64,000 nucleotides of DNA. Origin: Topomyia yanbarensis. Taxonomy: Eukaryota > Arthropoda > Insecta > Diptera > Culicidae. The notes under the pieces were generated by a model. It saw only the letters and a program-made list of their open reading frames with translations. It made no database searches and was not told the DNA's origin. Within the stretch, counting starts at the first letter, position 1. Each line of letters begins with the position of its first letter. This document shows, piece by piece, positions 25,764-36,842 of the stretch. Position numbers and translations under genes: made by a program. The stretch spans positions 13,454,001 to 13,518,000 of the forward strand of contig NC_080672.1 of the NCBI RefSeq assembly GCF_030247195.1. Reading direction: 5' to 3'.

Positions 25764-25805
25764 ATTAATCCTCCTATAAGTGATCTCACTTATAGGAGGA
25801 TTAAT
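25764..25805. repeat. Perfect 42-bp palindrome
   Basis: Arms attaatcctcctataagtga (25764-25783) and its exact complement (25786-25805) are separated by two bases. The arm is the core of the dispersed repeat also seen near 29955 and 8260, so this is the junction of two head-to-head copies. Confidence 0.9.
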
Positions 25806-26390
25806 TTTTTTTCAATACAATTTTTTTTTGCATAAACTGAGCTATCGTCTTTGGAAGAGTTGTGGAAATTGCTATCATGAATATTTTTTCTTAATACTTG
25901 AAGTTTCTTTTTGTAATGCTTAACCCTCAAAAAGGCACGCGGGTCGCAGAGGCCCGGCACGTTACAATTTTTTAGTTACAAAAAATGTGTATGCAGTATA
26001 AGCTTTTTTCTATGAAGTGGTGCGCAGCTATGTTTGAATTTTTGACATGCACAAAAAGGCAAGTCGGGCCTGGCAGGCCCGGTGTGCATGCAATATTTAC
26101 TAGGTTTTATACATTAATGTTTATCTGAAAAAACATTTTGATGAGTTCATCTTCATATTAGCAGGTTTTTTTACGTTTTGATTGATTTTAGTTTTTTACC
26201 TGTTCTTATAAGAAAAAATCGCATACGATAATGACGTGTGTCATTTTTTTTTGGGTAAATACTTTCATTTCACCCACTGTGGTACAACATAACCTAACTT
26301 TATCGTTATTGTCTATTTTTGTTGTCTATTGTTTGTGTTATAGTTGTCGTAATTATTCAAATTGTAGGATCTAGAAGCAACAGAAAATTG

Positions 26391-26742
26391 AAATGGCTAT
26401 AAGACGATCTGCCCATGTTTTCAATCGTCTCAAGGTTTCTGAAATAATGGAAGAAATTCGAGCAAATTCAACAGCAGACGATTCCGAAACTGATTTGCAA
26501 AGCGAGGAAGAAGATGCGAAATCTTCCGAGTCTGCATCAGATTCATCGTCAAAAGCAAGACGCTGAATCTGATGCAGACTCGGAAGAAGAATCTGAATAT
26601 GTACTCCGGTTATGCATCAGAAGAAGTTAATACCAACCCAGAAACATTTATTGGTCGTGTTCAAACGAAATGGAGCTCAGAACCAATCGACGGTCGACGC
26701 ACAGTGATGCCGAGGCGGAAAAAAGTCAAAAAATGCACCTTT
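26391..26742 (+). pseudogene. piggyBac-like transposase, N-terminal remnant
   Basis: ATG at 26391 opens a frame beginning MAIRRSAHVFNRLK followed by an acidic Ser/Glu/Asp-rich tract (about residues 20-55), the usual disordered N-terminus of piggyBac-family transposases. The frame stops at 26565. The two other frames continue DAESDADSEEESEY and FIGRVQTKWSSEPIDGRRT, the latter resembling the start of the DDD transposase domain. The catalytic Asp region is not present. A cut-and-paste role at TTAA is known for the family; this copy is dead. Confidence 0.55.
26522..26587. repeat. 23-bp perfect inverted repeat in transposase remnant
   Basis: The arms (tcttccgagtctgcatcag plus attc at 26522-26544, and the exact complement at 26565-26587) enclose a 20-base loop. 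The right arm also encodes acidic residues, so a local inverted duplication probably broke the reading frame. Confidence 0.85.
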
Positions 26743-27365
26743 TAATTTTGTTCCAAGGTTATTTTTGTATTATTGTACAGTATATGAGAAATGATTTGCC
26801 AAAATTTCAGGACGTTTGGATGAGTGGTTGGCCCGCTACAGTATTTCAAAGTTCAGTGCGCTCATTGTTCGATTTTTTCTTCCCTTGTAAAATATATGGA
26901 GAAACTGAAACAAACTTTATCTCGATTTTCGAATAGGAGCACACACTTTCTCGCTTGTCACACTAGGCCCATTTTGAAGATTTTTTTATCAGCTTTTCGA
27001 AAATCTCTATGACATCTTGCGCAATTTTGCGCAAACCACATCTTTTTGGTATTAACAGTGTACAGGTATACATCGATTTAGCGTACTTGAGGGATTCCAT
27101 GCGAAAGTGGCTGACCATAAAATATGACCATCTCCGAATCGAACATAACTTTGCAGTTGTGTTCGGATCACGAATCTCCATGATTTTCTCTGTCAATTTT
27201 GATACAAGAGCATTTTTTTAAAAGGGCGTAGAAATTTTTGCATGCAGCATGAAAATAAAAATTTCTCGGTTACCGTATTTTATACAGCAAAACTATCTGA
27301 GAAATAGTTGCGGGGAATGGAAATTTCTACACGAAAAAATATACACTGATTTTTTTAAATATTGT

Positions 27366-27812
27366 AGTTTTCGAAATATTGTAAATTTTGTTCCAATAAA
27401 TGCAATAACAATTATTCCATTTGTTTACGACCTTTTCATAAGTTATTTGTGTTTCTTCATCAAGAACAGAAGGTTTTGCAAAATGCTCATAAAATATCCT
27501 GCAACTTTCCTGTTGACGTCAAGGCGTTATTGGGAACAAGTTGAAAGCTACAAGAAAACAATGAATATATGATTCAGCTATAGGATCAGATGATCAAACT
27601 ATATAGTTGAATCATATTTTTGTAGTTTTCTGATAGCTTTCAAAAGGTTTACAATAACACCTTGATGTCAAAAGAAAAGCCACAAGAAATTCAATGAGCA
27701 TTTTCATTAACCTACTATTTTTGAAAGAGAAACGCCCACATCTTATGAAAAGGTCGTAATCAAACAAAATAATAGTTTTGGTTAAAACAAAATTTAAAAT
27801 ATATCGAAAACT
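27366..27812. repeat. ~450-bp foldback, arms nearly contiguous
   Basis: The left arm (27366-27582) and right arm (27593-27812) are reverse complements. Paired words are acgaccttttcataag, atgctcat, ttgacgtcaaggcgttatt versus its complement, gaaagcta-agaaaac, and atatgattca[g/a]ctata at the tip. The loop is only about 10-20 bases. Transcripts would fold into a long imperfect hairpin. Confidence 0.75.
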
Positions 27813-28233
27813 AATGCATTTTTGAAATTATTTGTTATGAGCATTTTGATTTGAAATAGTATTTGGAATTATATTCAATAATAAAATAGTATTCTTTATT
27901 GAAAGGAGTATGAATTTTAATAATATGATAAAAGTTGTTAAGAAAACTTTCTTTTTTCTTTTCGATCAAGAAGAGTTTAAATTAAATTAAATAAGAGTTT
28001 GTAAACTCCAAAATAAACCGAAACTCAAAGAAAAATGTTTTCATAAAATATCTAGATACATGTATGAGAGACGAAATCGATTGAATTCACCTAGTAGTGC
28101 GATAACGAATTTCGCGCCAAATCGTATTCAGAGTTGGCAGCACCCTCTCAGATTTTAATGAAACTTTCTGTACATGAAGATTTTGTCACAAAAAGCCACT
28201 TTGCATACTTTGTTTATCCAAAAATGATCTAGA

Positions 28234-29422
28234 CTGTCTTTTGAAAAGGGTCAAACTTTATTTACCAATTTTTTTCAAATGGCTATAGTCTAAAAATGAC
28301 AAATCCTACAAAAAAATGTTGTATTAGTGATTTTCCCAAAATTATTCAAATTTTTGAATAAAAATATTGAAAAAATTCTCCATTGACTCCTACACTAAAA
28401 AAAAAATTGATTTTAAAAATTTAAAATCGATTTGCAAAAAAAAACCCATTTTTGATTTGGATGAATTTTTTTCAAGATAGGTAATTAAGTTCCCTACCTA
28501 CCGTCGAAATTTCAAGTTGGGCACTTTCAAGTAAAAAAAGTTATTTGAAAAAAACTTTTTCTTGCACAAACTGATTTTTTTCAGTGTATTTTTATCGAAA
28601 ACTAAACCAATGAAAGTCATAATCATCTCAGAATCCAATTTCCCAACTGCCTATTCTGCCTATAATCGCAAGTCAGTCCCATGTAGATAGGGAATCCCAT
28701 AGAACATGGGACTGACTTGCGATTATGGGCAGTATTGGCCGGATACATGCAAAAACTATCAGTAACGAATTTGGTATATATTCATAACAAACTTGAATGA
28801 AGCACGGGTGGAAAGATCTTGACCTAATATTGTATATTAAGGCGTATTTCCTGAGTGTTGCTATGTGAGCGTGAGTACGTCGCTTTGTCTTACCCACTTT
28901 AGCTTATATTATCCACCAGTAACGACCAGTAACGACCACTCGCTCATTTGAAAGTTTAATTCAAGTTTGTTATGAATATATACCAAATTCGTTACTGATA
29001 CTTTTTGCATGTATCCGGCCAATAGGCAGTTGGGAAATTGGATTCTGAGATGATTATGACTTTCATTGGTTTAAAAATACACTGAAAAAAAAATTCAGTT
29101 TGGACAAGGAAAAGTTTTTTTCAAATAACTTTTTTTCCTTGAAAGTGCCCAACTTGAAATTTTGACGGTAGGTAGGGAACATAATTACCTATCAACAAAC
29201 AAAATTTCATCCAAATCAAAAATGGGGTTTTTTTGTAAAACGACTTTAATTTTTTTAAATCGATTTTTTTCAGTGTAGGAGTTTTTTCAATATTTTTATT
29301 CAAAAATTTGACTAAATTTGAGAAAATCAATCCTACGACATTTTTTTGTAGGATTTGTCATTTTTAGACTATAGCCATTTGAAAAAAATGGTAAAAAAAG
29401 TTTGACCCGTTTCAAAAGACAG
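28234..29422. repeat. ~1.2-kb foldback with ~430-bp arms
   Basis: Left arm 28234-28660 starts ctgtcttttgaaaagggtc; right arm about 29010-29422 ends gacccgtttcaaaagacag. Co-linear inverted words include gactatagccatttgaaaa, aatgacaaatcctac, ggtaggtagggaac and gtgcccaacttgaaatttt. The inner part repeats caagtttgttatgaatata on both sides. A small hairpin is inserted in the left arm. No coding is seen. Confidence 0.8.
28654..28735. other. ~30-bp hairpin nested in the foldback arm
   Basis: The core arms ataatcgcaagtcagtccc (28662-28683) and its exact complement (28705-28726) enclose a 21-base loop. One more mismatch extends the arms to about 28654 and 28735. The opposite foldback arm lacks this sequence (cctattctgcc versus ggccaataggcag), so it is a separate small insertion. 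Confidence 0.7.
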
Positions 29423-29424
29423 GG

Positions 29425-29600
29425 CCGAGTCTTATATACCAATCGACTCAGCTCGACGATTTGGGACAATGCCTGTGTGTGTATGTAATGAACAAACTCA
29501 TTCGTGTTTCTCATCAATGGCTGAACCGATCTTATCCAAACTAATTTTAAATGAAAGGCCTATCACCCGGACAGAACGCTATTAAATGGTTTTTGATTCT
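29425..29600 (-). repeat. Fragment of the 1365-7975 repeat family
   Basis: Carries the family's end words in reverse orientation: gggccgagtctta, gactcagctcgacga, tgcctgtgtgtgtatgt, tggctgaaccgatc and aatgaaaggcctatc. It abuts the right end of the foldback directly. Confidence 0.65.
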
Positions 29601-31760
29601 GATGTTTAGTTTCCAAGATATGAATATTTAAAAGTGTAAAAATGGCGTTTTTTGCAGTTTTTTTTAAATAACTGCCGAAATTGACGACAGAGATAAACAC
29701 TTTATATATCTTTAGACAGCTTATACAAATACCTTTCGAACGAGCTATGGATAGTTGCAATCGGACTATTATCAAAAGAGATATTTAACATTAAACACGG
29801 ACGAAAGATTTTTATCATTTCCCATAGCCAGAAATAAGACCAAAAACTTGAAATCTATTATTAACGCCAAAAGCGGCTAATTTTAGGTAAATAGTATCTT
29901 CGGAGAATTTAATGGATGCAATATGCCCTTTCTTTTAGAATTGTGTTTTTGTTGATTAATCCTCCTACAAGTGAGATATTTTCATAAATTTTCTTGAAAG
30001 TAATTGTATTGAAATGATGCCTTCGGCAAATTTGTTGGTCTTATTTTTGCGAATAACTTTACTGAAGACATCGAATATCTATTTTAAATGCTTTAAAAGC
30101 TATGGCTGTTTGTTTGTGGATTACTCTTTATTGTTCAATATAGCAATAATCCATTTAAATAAGCCAAATATTATTTCGATAAAACGAATTTCGTATTTCA
30201 TTTTTCTATCTACAACCGCTAGAAATAACCACCGAACAATTTCAAGTTGTCTAGATGGGACTTGATCACTTATCGGTGCAAAAATGTTCATTTGCGCGAA
30301 CCTTCTGACTGAAAACTTCTTAACTTATAACCATCGGATCAATCTGAAACATATCTCGTAAAATGAAAAGCGATATAAATAACTCCAAGCCGCGGCGTAG
30401 CCAAGAGGTGGTTTGGGAGGTTCATCCCCCCCCCCAACTAAAATTAATTGGTTTGAAGAGAAAATTTTAGTGATGCTGACTAATTTAATTTTATATTACG
30501 ATAGTAATTATATGATCAGCACATTGATAACCTATTGTTTTAAACATCATGAAGATTTTTGAAAAAAATTGGGAATGAGATCCTGATCTGTAACTGATCT
30601 ATTGGTCGAGATCTCACAGTTGTCTAATTGTATAAATTTCAAATACCTGCATGAAAACATTTCAATAGAAATCCATTCAGGAGTTCCAAAATCAATCATA
30701 ATCCTCAGATTTCCTGTCATATTGAGCTCACCTTTGAAGGAATGTATCGAAATATGGATTACGGTCAATTTTTTTTAATAGGAAGCGAAGTTGGAACTGA
30801 TTTAATGTCTATGAAACATAGAACTGCTCACCGAAAAATTGCATAACTTTCAACATTCACTGATCATGTTTTTATTTTGGGAATGCGTAGAGTTGAGACG
30901 AAATCGTAGTATGATTAATATCAAGAATATCACTTTCCGAAATTAGAAGGAAATTTTTGAAAAATTGCGTTTTCCATTTGGCTCTAACAGGTTCTGATCG
31001 ATTTTTATGAGCATCTGATTTTTGTTGTATTGTATGTATTATATGATTAGGTAAAATATATGTTCGAAAAAAATAATTTAAGGTCAAGAGGACATTATTT
31101 CGAAACCGATAATTTCGGAGGTATAGTACAGCACATCATCTGATAAAATAATTTTGGCGGTCAATTCTCCTAGAAGTAGTTATGGAGAATTCACTGTTCC
31201 AACTAACTTAGTTCGAGAGTTAATGTCTTCAGCAAAGTTTTCGAGAGTGCTATTATAAACCACTTTGTTGAAGACATGAAGGCTCTATGTGTTCAGGGTA
31301 TCAAAATATTTAGGCTATTTGAATCTACCCTTTAAATGAACTATTATGATTTTACTGTTTATGATAAATCTTTTCTACTTTTTATAAACAATATAATTTA
31401 AATTTTATCCAAAGCTTGAGTTTGTGAAGCTCACAATAATAAGTTATTTTTGAAAGATATCATTTTATAGCTCAATATACTCCCCACACGAAGTATTCAT
31501 GCCTTCAACAAGGTTGTTTCAAATGACAGCCTCAACATTTCGCTAAAGACACGAAGTCTGCTACTATTGTTTATGAAAAATTTATTCTGCACATTTTTAA
31601 AACTTCAAAGATGACGGTTTCGGAATGCCATTTTGACAGTAAGTTTTCACCAAACCGAATTTCTGGCCGCTGACTCCAAGTAAGTAGAAACAAAGTCGTT
31701 CTACACTCGTCCACAAGAAACTTCTTCGAATACTGCTTATCCATTATAATTCGGTGAAGA
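29601..31760. other. Old dispersed repeats, no gene
   Basis: Contains copies of the family marked by gtatcttcggagaattt and gttgattaatcctcctac (about 29885-30070), and pairs such as cttcagcaaagtttt / ctttgttgaagaca near 31230. A G/C-rich word ggcgtagccaagagg (about 30393) with a C run resembles a transposon end but is unassigned. Confidence 0.4.
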
Positions 31761-31880
31761 CCCGATTTAATCAGCCCCCGATTTGATCAGCCCCCGATTC
31801 AATCTGCCCCCGATTTTGTCAGCCCCCGATTCGATCAGCCTCCGATTTTGTCAGCTTTTTGACCCGATTTTGTCAGCTTC
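31761..31880 (+). repeat. 16-bp minisatellite, ~7 units
   Basis: Unit cccgatttgatcagcc with variants (ttaatc, ttcaat, ttttgt). A related piece occurs at about 32125 (cccgatttagtccccg) and an inverted one at 32162 (ggggctgataaaa). Confidence 0.9.
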
Positions 31881-34800
31881 ATATCAAACTATGTTCTATG
31901 AGCTCTAGCAGACAAACAAGGCTGAATCCGAGTAAATCCTTTCTTGAGCATATTTTTCTTATCTTAAAGATGCAAAGATGCAAAAATAAAAAGATCAATC
32001 TACTCTAAATTTTCCCTCTAAGCGAAATTTATATTAAATAATCAGAAATAGTTATGAGGCTTCAGGAACTAAAGAAAAATATTCTAACAGCTTCGGTTTA
32101 TTCTAAAGAGAGAAAGAAATATGTCCCGATTTAGTCCCCGTTTCGTCAGCCTAAAATACACCAGGGGGCTGATAAAAACGGTTCTTTACTGTATTTATTA
32201 TTCACTGTGTCCCACATTAATTGGTACATTTTTTTTGAGGATAATTTTTTCAATTGCAACGAACTACACTAATATTTTAGTAGTTTTCAAGGAGTTATTT
32301 TATCGACTTCTTCCAAAATTTGGCGAACCTACTCCCATTCTTTATCTCTTCTTTATTTCGGCTATTATGTAGTCAAATTTTCTTTTTTACTTTTTAACGA
32401 TATTCAGTTAGCTAGAGATTACTGAGTAGGGAAAGTTATGAAAATTTAGAGCCATTGTACTCAAGTGAGAGCAAGGATGTGAAATATACAGATCGGAAAA
32501 CTAGAAGTGGCAAGGTCATTAGAAACAGGCTTCAAATCTTAGGGTCTAATCTTTTGTCTTCTGCTGCTAGCAGTTGAGCATAGGCAGAATTACTACGAAT
32601 CGCTCAAGTCTACCAACATGTCTCAACGGCAAAAACAGACTTGTCCCTCTTTAACGTGAGAACCGATAAAAGAGAATTCAAGTAAGATCACCACTAAAAA
32701 CCTGTCGACGATTACTCTCATTCGTGCGATAGTTTATGTTAAAAGGATATCCTAAATTATTTGGTATGCTTAAGGGCTTATATGTTGCGAATTGAGTATT
32801 ATTTTTTAATAAACTGAGTAATGACCGTCGCTCCACAACGCAGTTTATTTTTCATGGCTTGCGGTGAGCACGATCTCTCCAATTGCTGAACTGAATATTA
32901 TAGAATAGGCGTTAGTTTTTAATATTCTTTACAGATTTTACTCATCCAGATTTAAATCGCGCAAATGGCTCTGAATCAGACCCCTAAGACGATTTCACTA
33001 GATTTTCAGAGCAGCGTGAACAGTGCACTAGCGCGGGTGACAGAAGTTTGTCGAAGAGTTTCGCGAAAAAAATGTTCTAGTAATGATAATGATTTTCCGT
33101 GAGGAGATATGAGAGTTTTTTTTTATAATATGTTCTTTGACATTAGGATTAGTAACATTAATTCAAATCAAAGATATTACTGGGAAGTCACTTTTAAAAA
33201 AAGTCGATATCGAGGTAAAGTTTGAACTATTCACGCATGCACTTCAGAGGTAGCCTGATATCAAGAGCTGCAATTTCAGTTCTTAGTTCACAGTCGCGTG
33301 TTGGAAACTTGAGTAAGCGCAATTGAGAGTATGAAATTCAAATAGATTAAAAAAAATCGATTTTTTTGGCCCAGCACTTTAGGAAAATTCAGTTTTTCCT
33401 ACACAATGCATTGATTGAAGAATTTAGATATATTATTAACAGAGCATTAGTAATAATTCGTTTGTCCGTCTATTTTATGAGCCATTTTTCCGCTTTTCCA
33501 ATGATTTGGTTCAGCCTTTGAGATTTCTAGCACTGATGTTGTCCTATGCTGATTTGAGCGTTTCTCTGAGTATGTGTTATCAAAAGCATCGCGAAACATC
33601 AAGTTCTAAATGTTCTCAATCGAAATAATATTCGAAGAGAGTGCTAAGAGTTATAAGAAATGTCTCATCACACTGTTAAACTGGATTAAAAGCGTTTTTT
33701 TTTATCTGTGTGACTTTAGTTCAAAATTGTTTTTTTCTCTCAACTTTTTTATTGTAAAATCGAATAAAATAAAGGATCTACAATTTGGCATCATTTCAAA
33801 TCTAATTTGGATAATTTCAAAAACCAGAAGAATTTTTTTCATTTTAGAACCGTAAAAAGTTAATGAATCAAACATATTGAAATGGGAGTACTACCGAAAG
33901 AGAAAATGAATATTCATGCGAGTCTATTTTATTTAAATAAAGTTATGTGTTTCACCACACACCAGAAAATAATGAAATTCAAACGGCATGTTAATCAATA
34001 CGAATGTAAACATACACAGCTTGAATCAAAAATTTGATTGAAAATTAAGTTGAATGCAATGTACTCAATGGGAGCATCAAAAAGCATACGATTTTACAGT
34101 TTCGTTCGTGTGATATTACATGTCATTTAAAAATACTTTAAAGTGCATTGGTATCCCGTTTAATGAAGCTGTAATTTTCAATCAACGTGTAAATTTATAA
34201 AAAAAAGTCGTTGAAGAAAGCACGACAAGTGGTGTGTGTGTGGTGGGACCTAATTTTACATAAATATTCATGCTCCAAATATGTGCATGAACATAAATTT
34301 AAAATTATAAAAAAAAGTTCTGTGCATTTTATTGACGGTTCAGTGTCCTTTCGATTCAAAACTACTATAGTCGTTACATTGATTTATCCAAACACCTTAT
34401 TTCAAGCAAATTTCACAATTTTAAGTTTTCAAGTAAATTGGTAAAAGAAGGAATAATTTTTAGATTTCTTTGCGATACAGAGAGTGGTAATAGTCAACCA
34501 ATTTCCATTGTATATGGCAACATTTGAAGAATAATTTCTTTAGTTTGCATAGCAAAGTGTTAGAAATTGAGTGAGTGATAGTGAATCTCCAGAGGCACTT
34601 TGAAAAAATGCAGTGTCCATCATAACTCAAAATGTACTGGACCACTTGTTTAGAGATTTTGTACAATCCTTCCTGGACCCAAGTAACCACGTGAAATTTT
34701 CTTTAAATTATTTGAAATTGTTTTTAACGTTTCGCGTTCCGCTCTTCAGCACATGACAGCCGTCTTGACCGTCAGCCACCACCCATTTACCTCCCTATCA

Positions 34801-34964
34801 TGATATCTTCAGGTATTAGGGCTATGTAGACATCATATTCGTAATCAGCGACCCAAAATTACCCAAGAAACCATTGTTTGAAAATATTTAATACACTTTT
34901 TTAATTTTTTCCGACTTTTGTATGAAGAGGAATCACTGTGCGACGTGATCTTCCGAATACTCAC
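31881..34964. other. AT-rich stretch without recognised gene
   Basis: Only short frames rich in Phe, Leu, Ile, Lys and Asn are present. No motif, RNA gene or transposon terminus can be supported up to the 8-bp duplication at 34957. Confidence 0.45.
34957..34964 (+). repeat. Target-site duplication (8 bp), left
   Basis: atactcac, repeated exactly at 36141-36148 on the other side of the foldback. Confidence 0.65.
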
Positions 34965-36140
34965 TAGACTGCCCAGAAAAATGATGAATTTTTGAAAACT
35001 CAATCGGCCCACCCCTGAGTCGATTCCTAGTCCCACCAGGAGTACTTGTACCAAACTTGAAGCAAATCGGACAAGTCTAACTACCGGACCAACGTGCCTG
35101 AAATTTATATGGGGATTTTTCAACAATTTACATGGAGAAAACTCACTAGCTCGTATTTTCACCGCTAGGTGGCACTGTATACATCGTATTATCACTGTAA
35201 GTAAAAATAAGAAAGATATTTTAATTGTCTACAACTTTGTCGAAGACTGCTAGTAAATCCGGCTATGTTAAAAGAAGTTATTAAACTTTCAACGAAGTGA
35301 TATCTGAGTCAGTTTTGCATGGGGCCTAGCAGTGCATGGTTGTGTATCAGTACTCGAGTCCCGCGAACTATATATTTTTGTGAAATAATGGTTAGATTTA
35401 GCTGAATAGTATGTTTACAAGAATTATAGTAAATAATACGAGTTATGTTTTGGTAAGAAAATTTTAGTTCCACCTGAGACCGCATAGAGGGCGCCACTAC
35501 TAACTTTTCATAGAAGAGAGATAGAGTATCAAGATGTTCAGAAGAAATACTGAAAAATGCCTGTTCTATAACTTTGTAGAAGACACCAAATTTCTATCTC
35601 TCTCCGTTGAAAAGTTAGTGTTGGCGCCCTCTATGCGGTAACAGGTGGAACTAAAATTTTCTAATTAAAGCATGACTCGTAATATTTACTATAATTCTTC
35701 TGAACATACCATTGAGCTAAACCTAACGATTATTTCACAAAAATGTTTAGTTCGTGTGAATCGAGTACTGATACACAACCATGCACTGCTAGGCCCCATG
35801 CAAAACTGACTCAGACATCACTTCGTTAAAAGTTTAATAACTTCTTTTAACAAAGTCGGATTTACTTGCAGTCTTCGACTAAGTTGTAGACAATTCAATT
35901 ATCCTTCTTATTTTCACTTACAGTGATAATACGATGCATACAGTGCCACCTAGCGGCGAAAATGCGTGCTGGTGGGATTTCTCCATGTAAATTGTTGAAA
36001 ATTCCCATACAAACTTCAGGCCCGTTGGTCCGGTAGTTAGACTTGTCCGATTTGCTTCAAATTTGGTGCAAGTGCTCCTAGTGGGACTAGGAATCGACGC
36101 AGAGGTGGGCCGATAGGGGTCATTTTTTCCTGTCACCCTA
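34965..36140. mobile_element. 1.18-kb foldback transposon with 8-bp target duplication
   Basis: The arms are about 550 bases each (34965-35515 and 35585-36140) around a short loop. Left terminus tagactgcccagaaaaatga; reverse complement of right terminus tagggtgacaggaaaaaatg. Inward paired words are gattcctagtcccac, cggacaagtctaactaccgg, cacctagcggtg-like, tgcatggggcctagcagtgc and ggcgccctctatgcgg-like. No transposase. An 8-bp (possibly 9-bp) duplication with long arms fits hAT- or Mutator-type mobilisation of a foldback element. Confidence 0.8.
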
Positions 36141-36148
36141 ATACTCAC
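36141..36148 (+). repeat. Target-site duplication (8 bp), right
   Basis: atactcac, partner of 34957-34964. The foldback was inserted at the edge of the repeat family copy that follows. Confidence 0.65.
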
Positions 36149-36842
36149 CTTTTGGAAAAAAAAATTCACCTTTTTACATCCAGCGCCTTAAACACTGAAA
36201 TCGGGATTTGCTGCGTGTTCGTACTCATCATCCTGTAATTCAGTTCCCGGTTCCGGAAGTCGGATCAATTAGAAATTCAACAGCATCCAATGGGAATGCT
36301 GTACCTTTCATTTGAAACCAAGTTTGTAAAAATCGGTAAAGAACTCGCTGAGAAATAGATATGGCAATATCTTAGGACCGTGATAAGTTCCCCCGGGGCA
36401 TCAAGAACCGTCATAGCATAGCTGCCTTCGGTGGTCATTAATGATCTAGACATGCAAAGCCAGGTAATGTTGCACATATTTTAATATATATTGAATCATT
36501 TGTACATCATGGTGGTACCAGTTTCTATGGAAATTTGCTGTGTGATTGTACTCTTCAACACGTAACTCTAGAACCGAAAGTCGGATCAACAAAAAATCAA
36601 TAGCGACCGATGGGAAGGCTGTACCTTTCATTTGAGACTAAATTTGTGCAAATCGGTTCAGCCATCTCTGAGAAAAATCGGTGAAATTGTTTGCCACATA
36701 CATACATCCATACAAACATACACACATACACACACATGCAGACATTTTACGATCTCGACGAACTGAGTCGAATGGTATAAGAGTCTGGGTTAAACAGTTG
36801 AAATTTCGACCGATTGCATAAGACATGAGAAAGGCAAAAAGG
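36149..36842 (+). repeat. Truncated copy of the 1365-7975 repeat family
   Basis: Same orientation and order as arm B: acctttttacatc, gatttgctgcgtg, cggttccggaagtcggatc, cctttcatttgaaac, catcatggtggtaccag, a CATA microsatellite, cgatctcgacgaactgagtc and the end gagaaaggcaaaaagg. It is more diverged than the copies at 2.7-7.5 kb. Confidence 0.75.

Larger units (their letters stand above)
25920..26960 (+). mobile_element. 5' end of a piggyBac-like transposon, 3' truncated
   Basis: TTAA (25920-25923) is followed by ccctcaaaaaggcacgcggg, the CCCT start expected for piggyBac-family ends. A subterminal repeat follows at about 26052 (acaaaaaggcaagtcggg) and contains a short palindrome cgggcctg-g-caggcccg (26065-26081). 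The transposase frame starts at 26391. No matching right end with TTAA was found downstream, so the 3' boundary given is approximate. Confidence 0.6.

Noticed and set aside
30393..30446. ggcgtagccaagagg with a C run as a SINE or transposon end
   Set aside because: Neither a second end nor a target duplication could be found.
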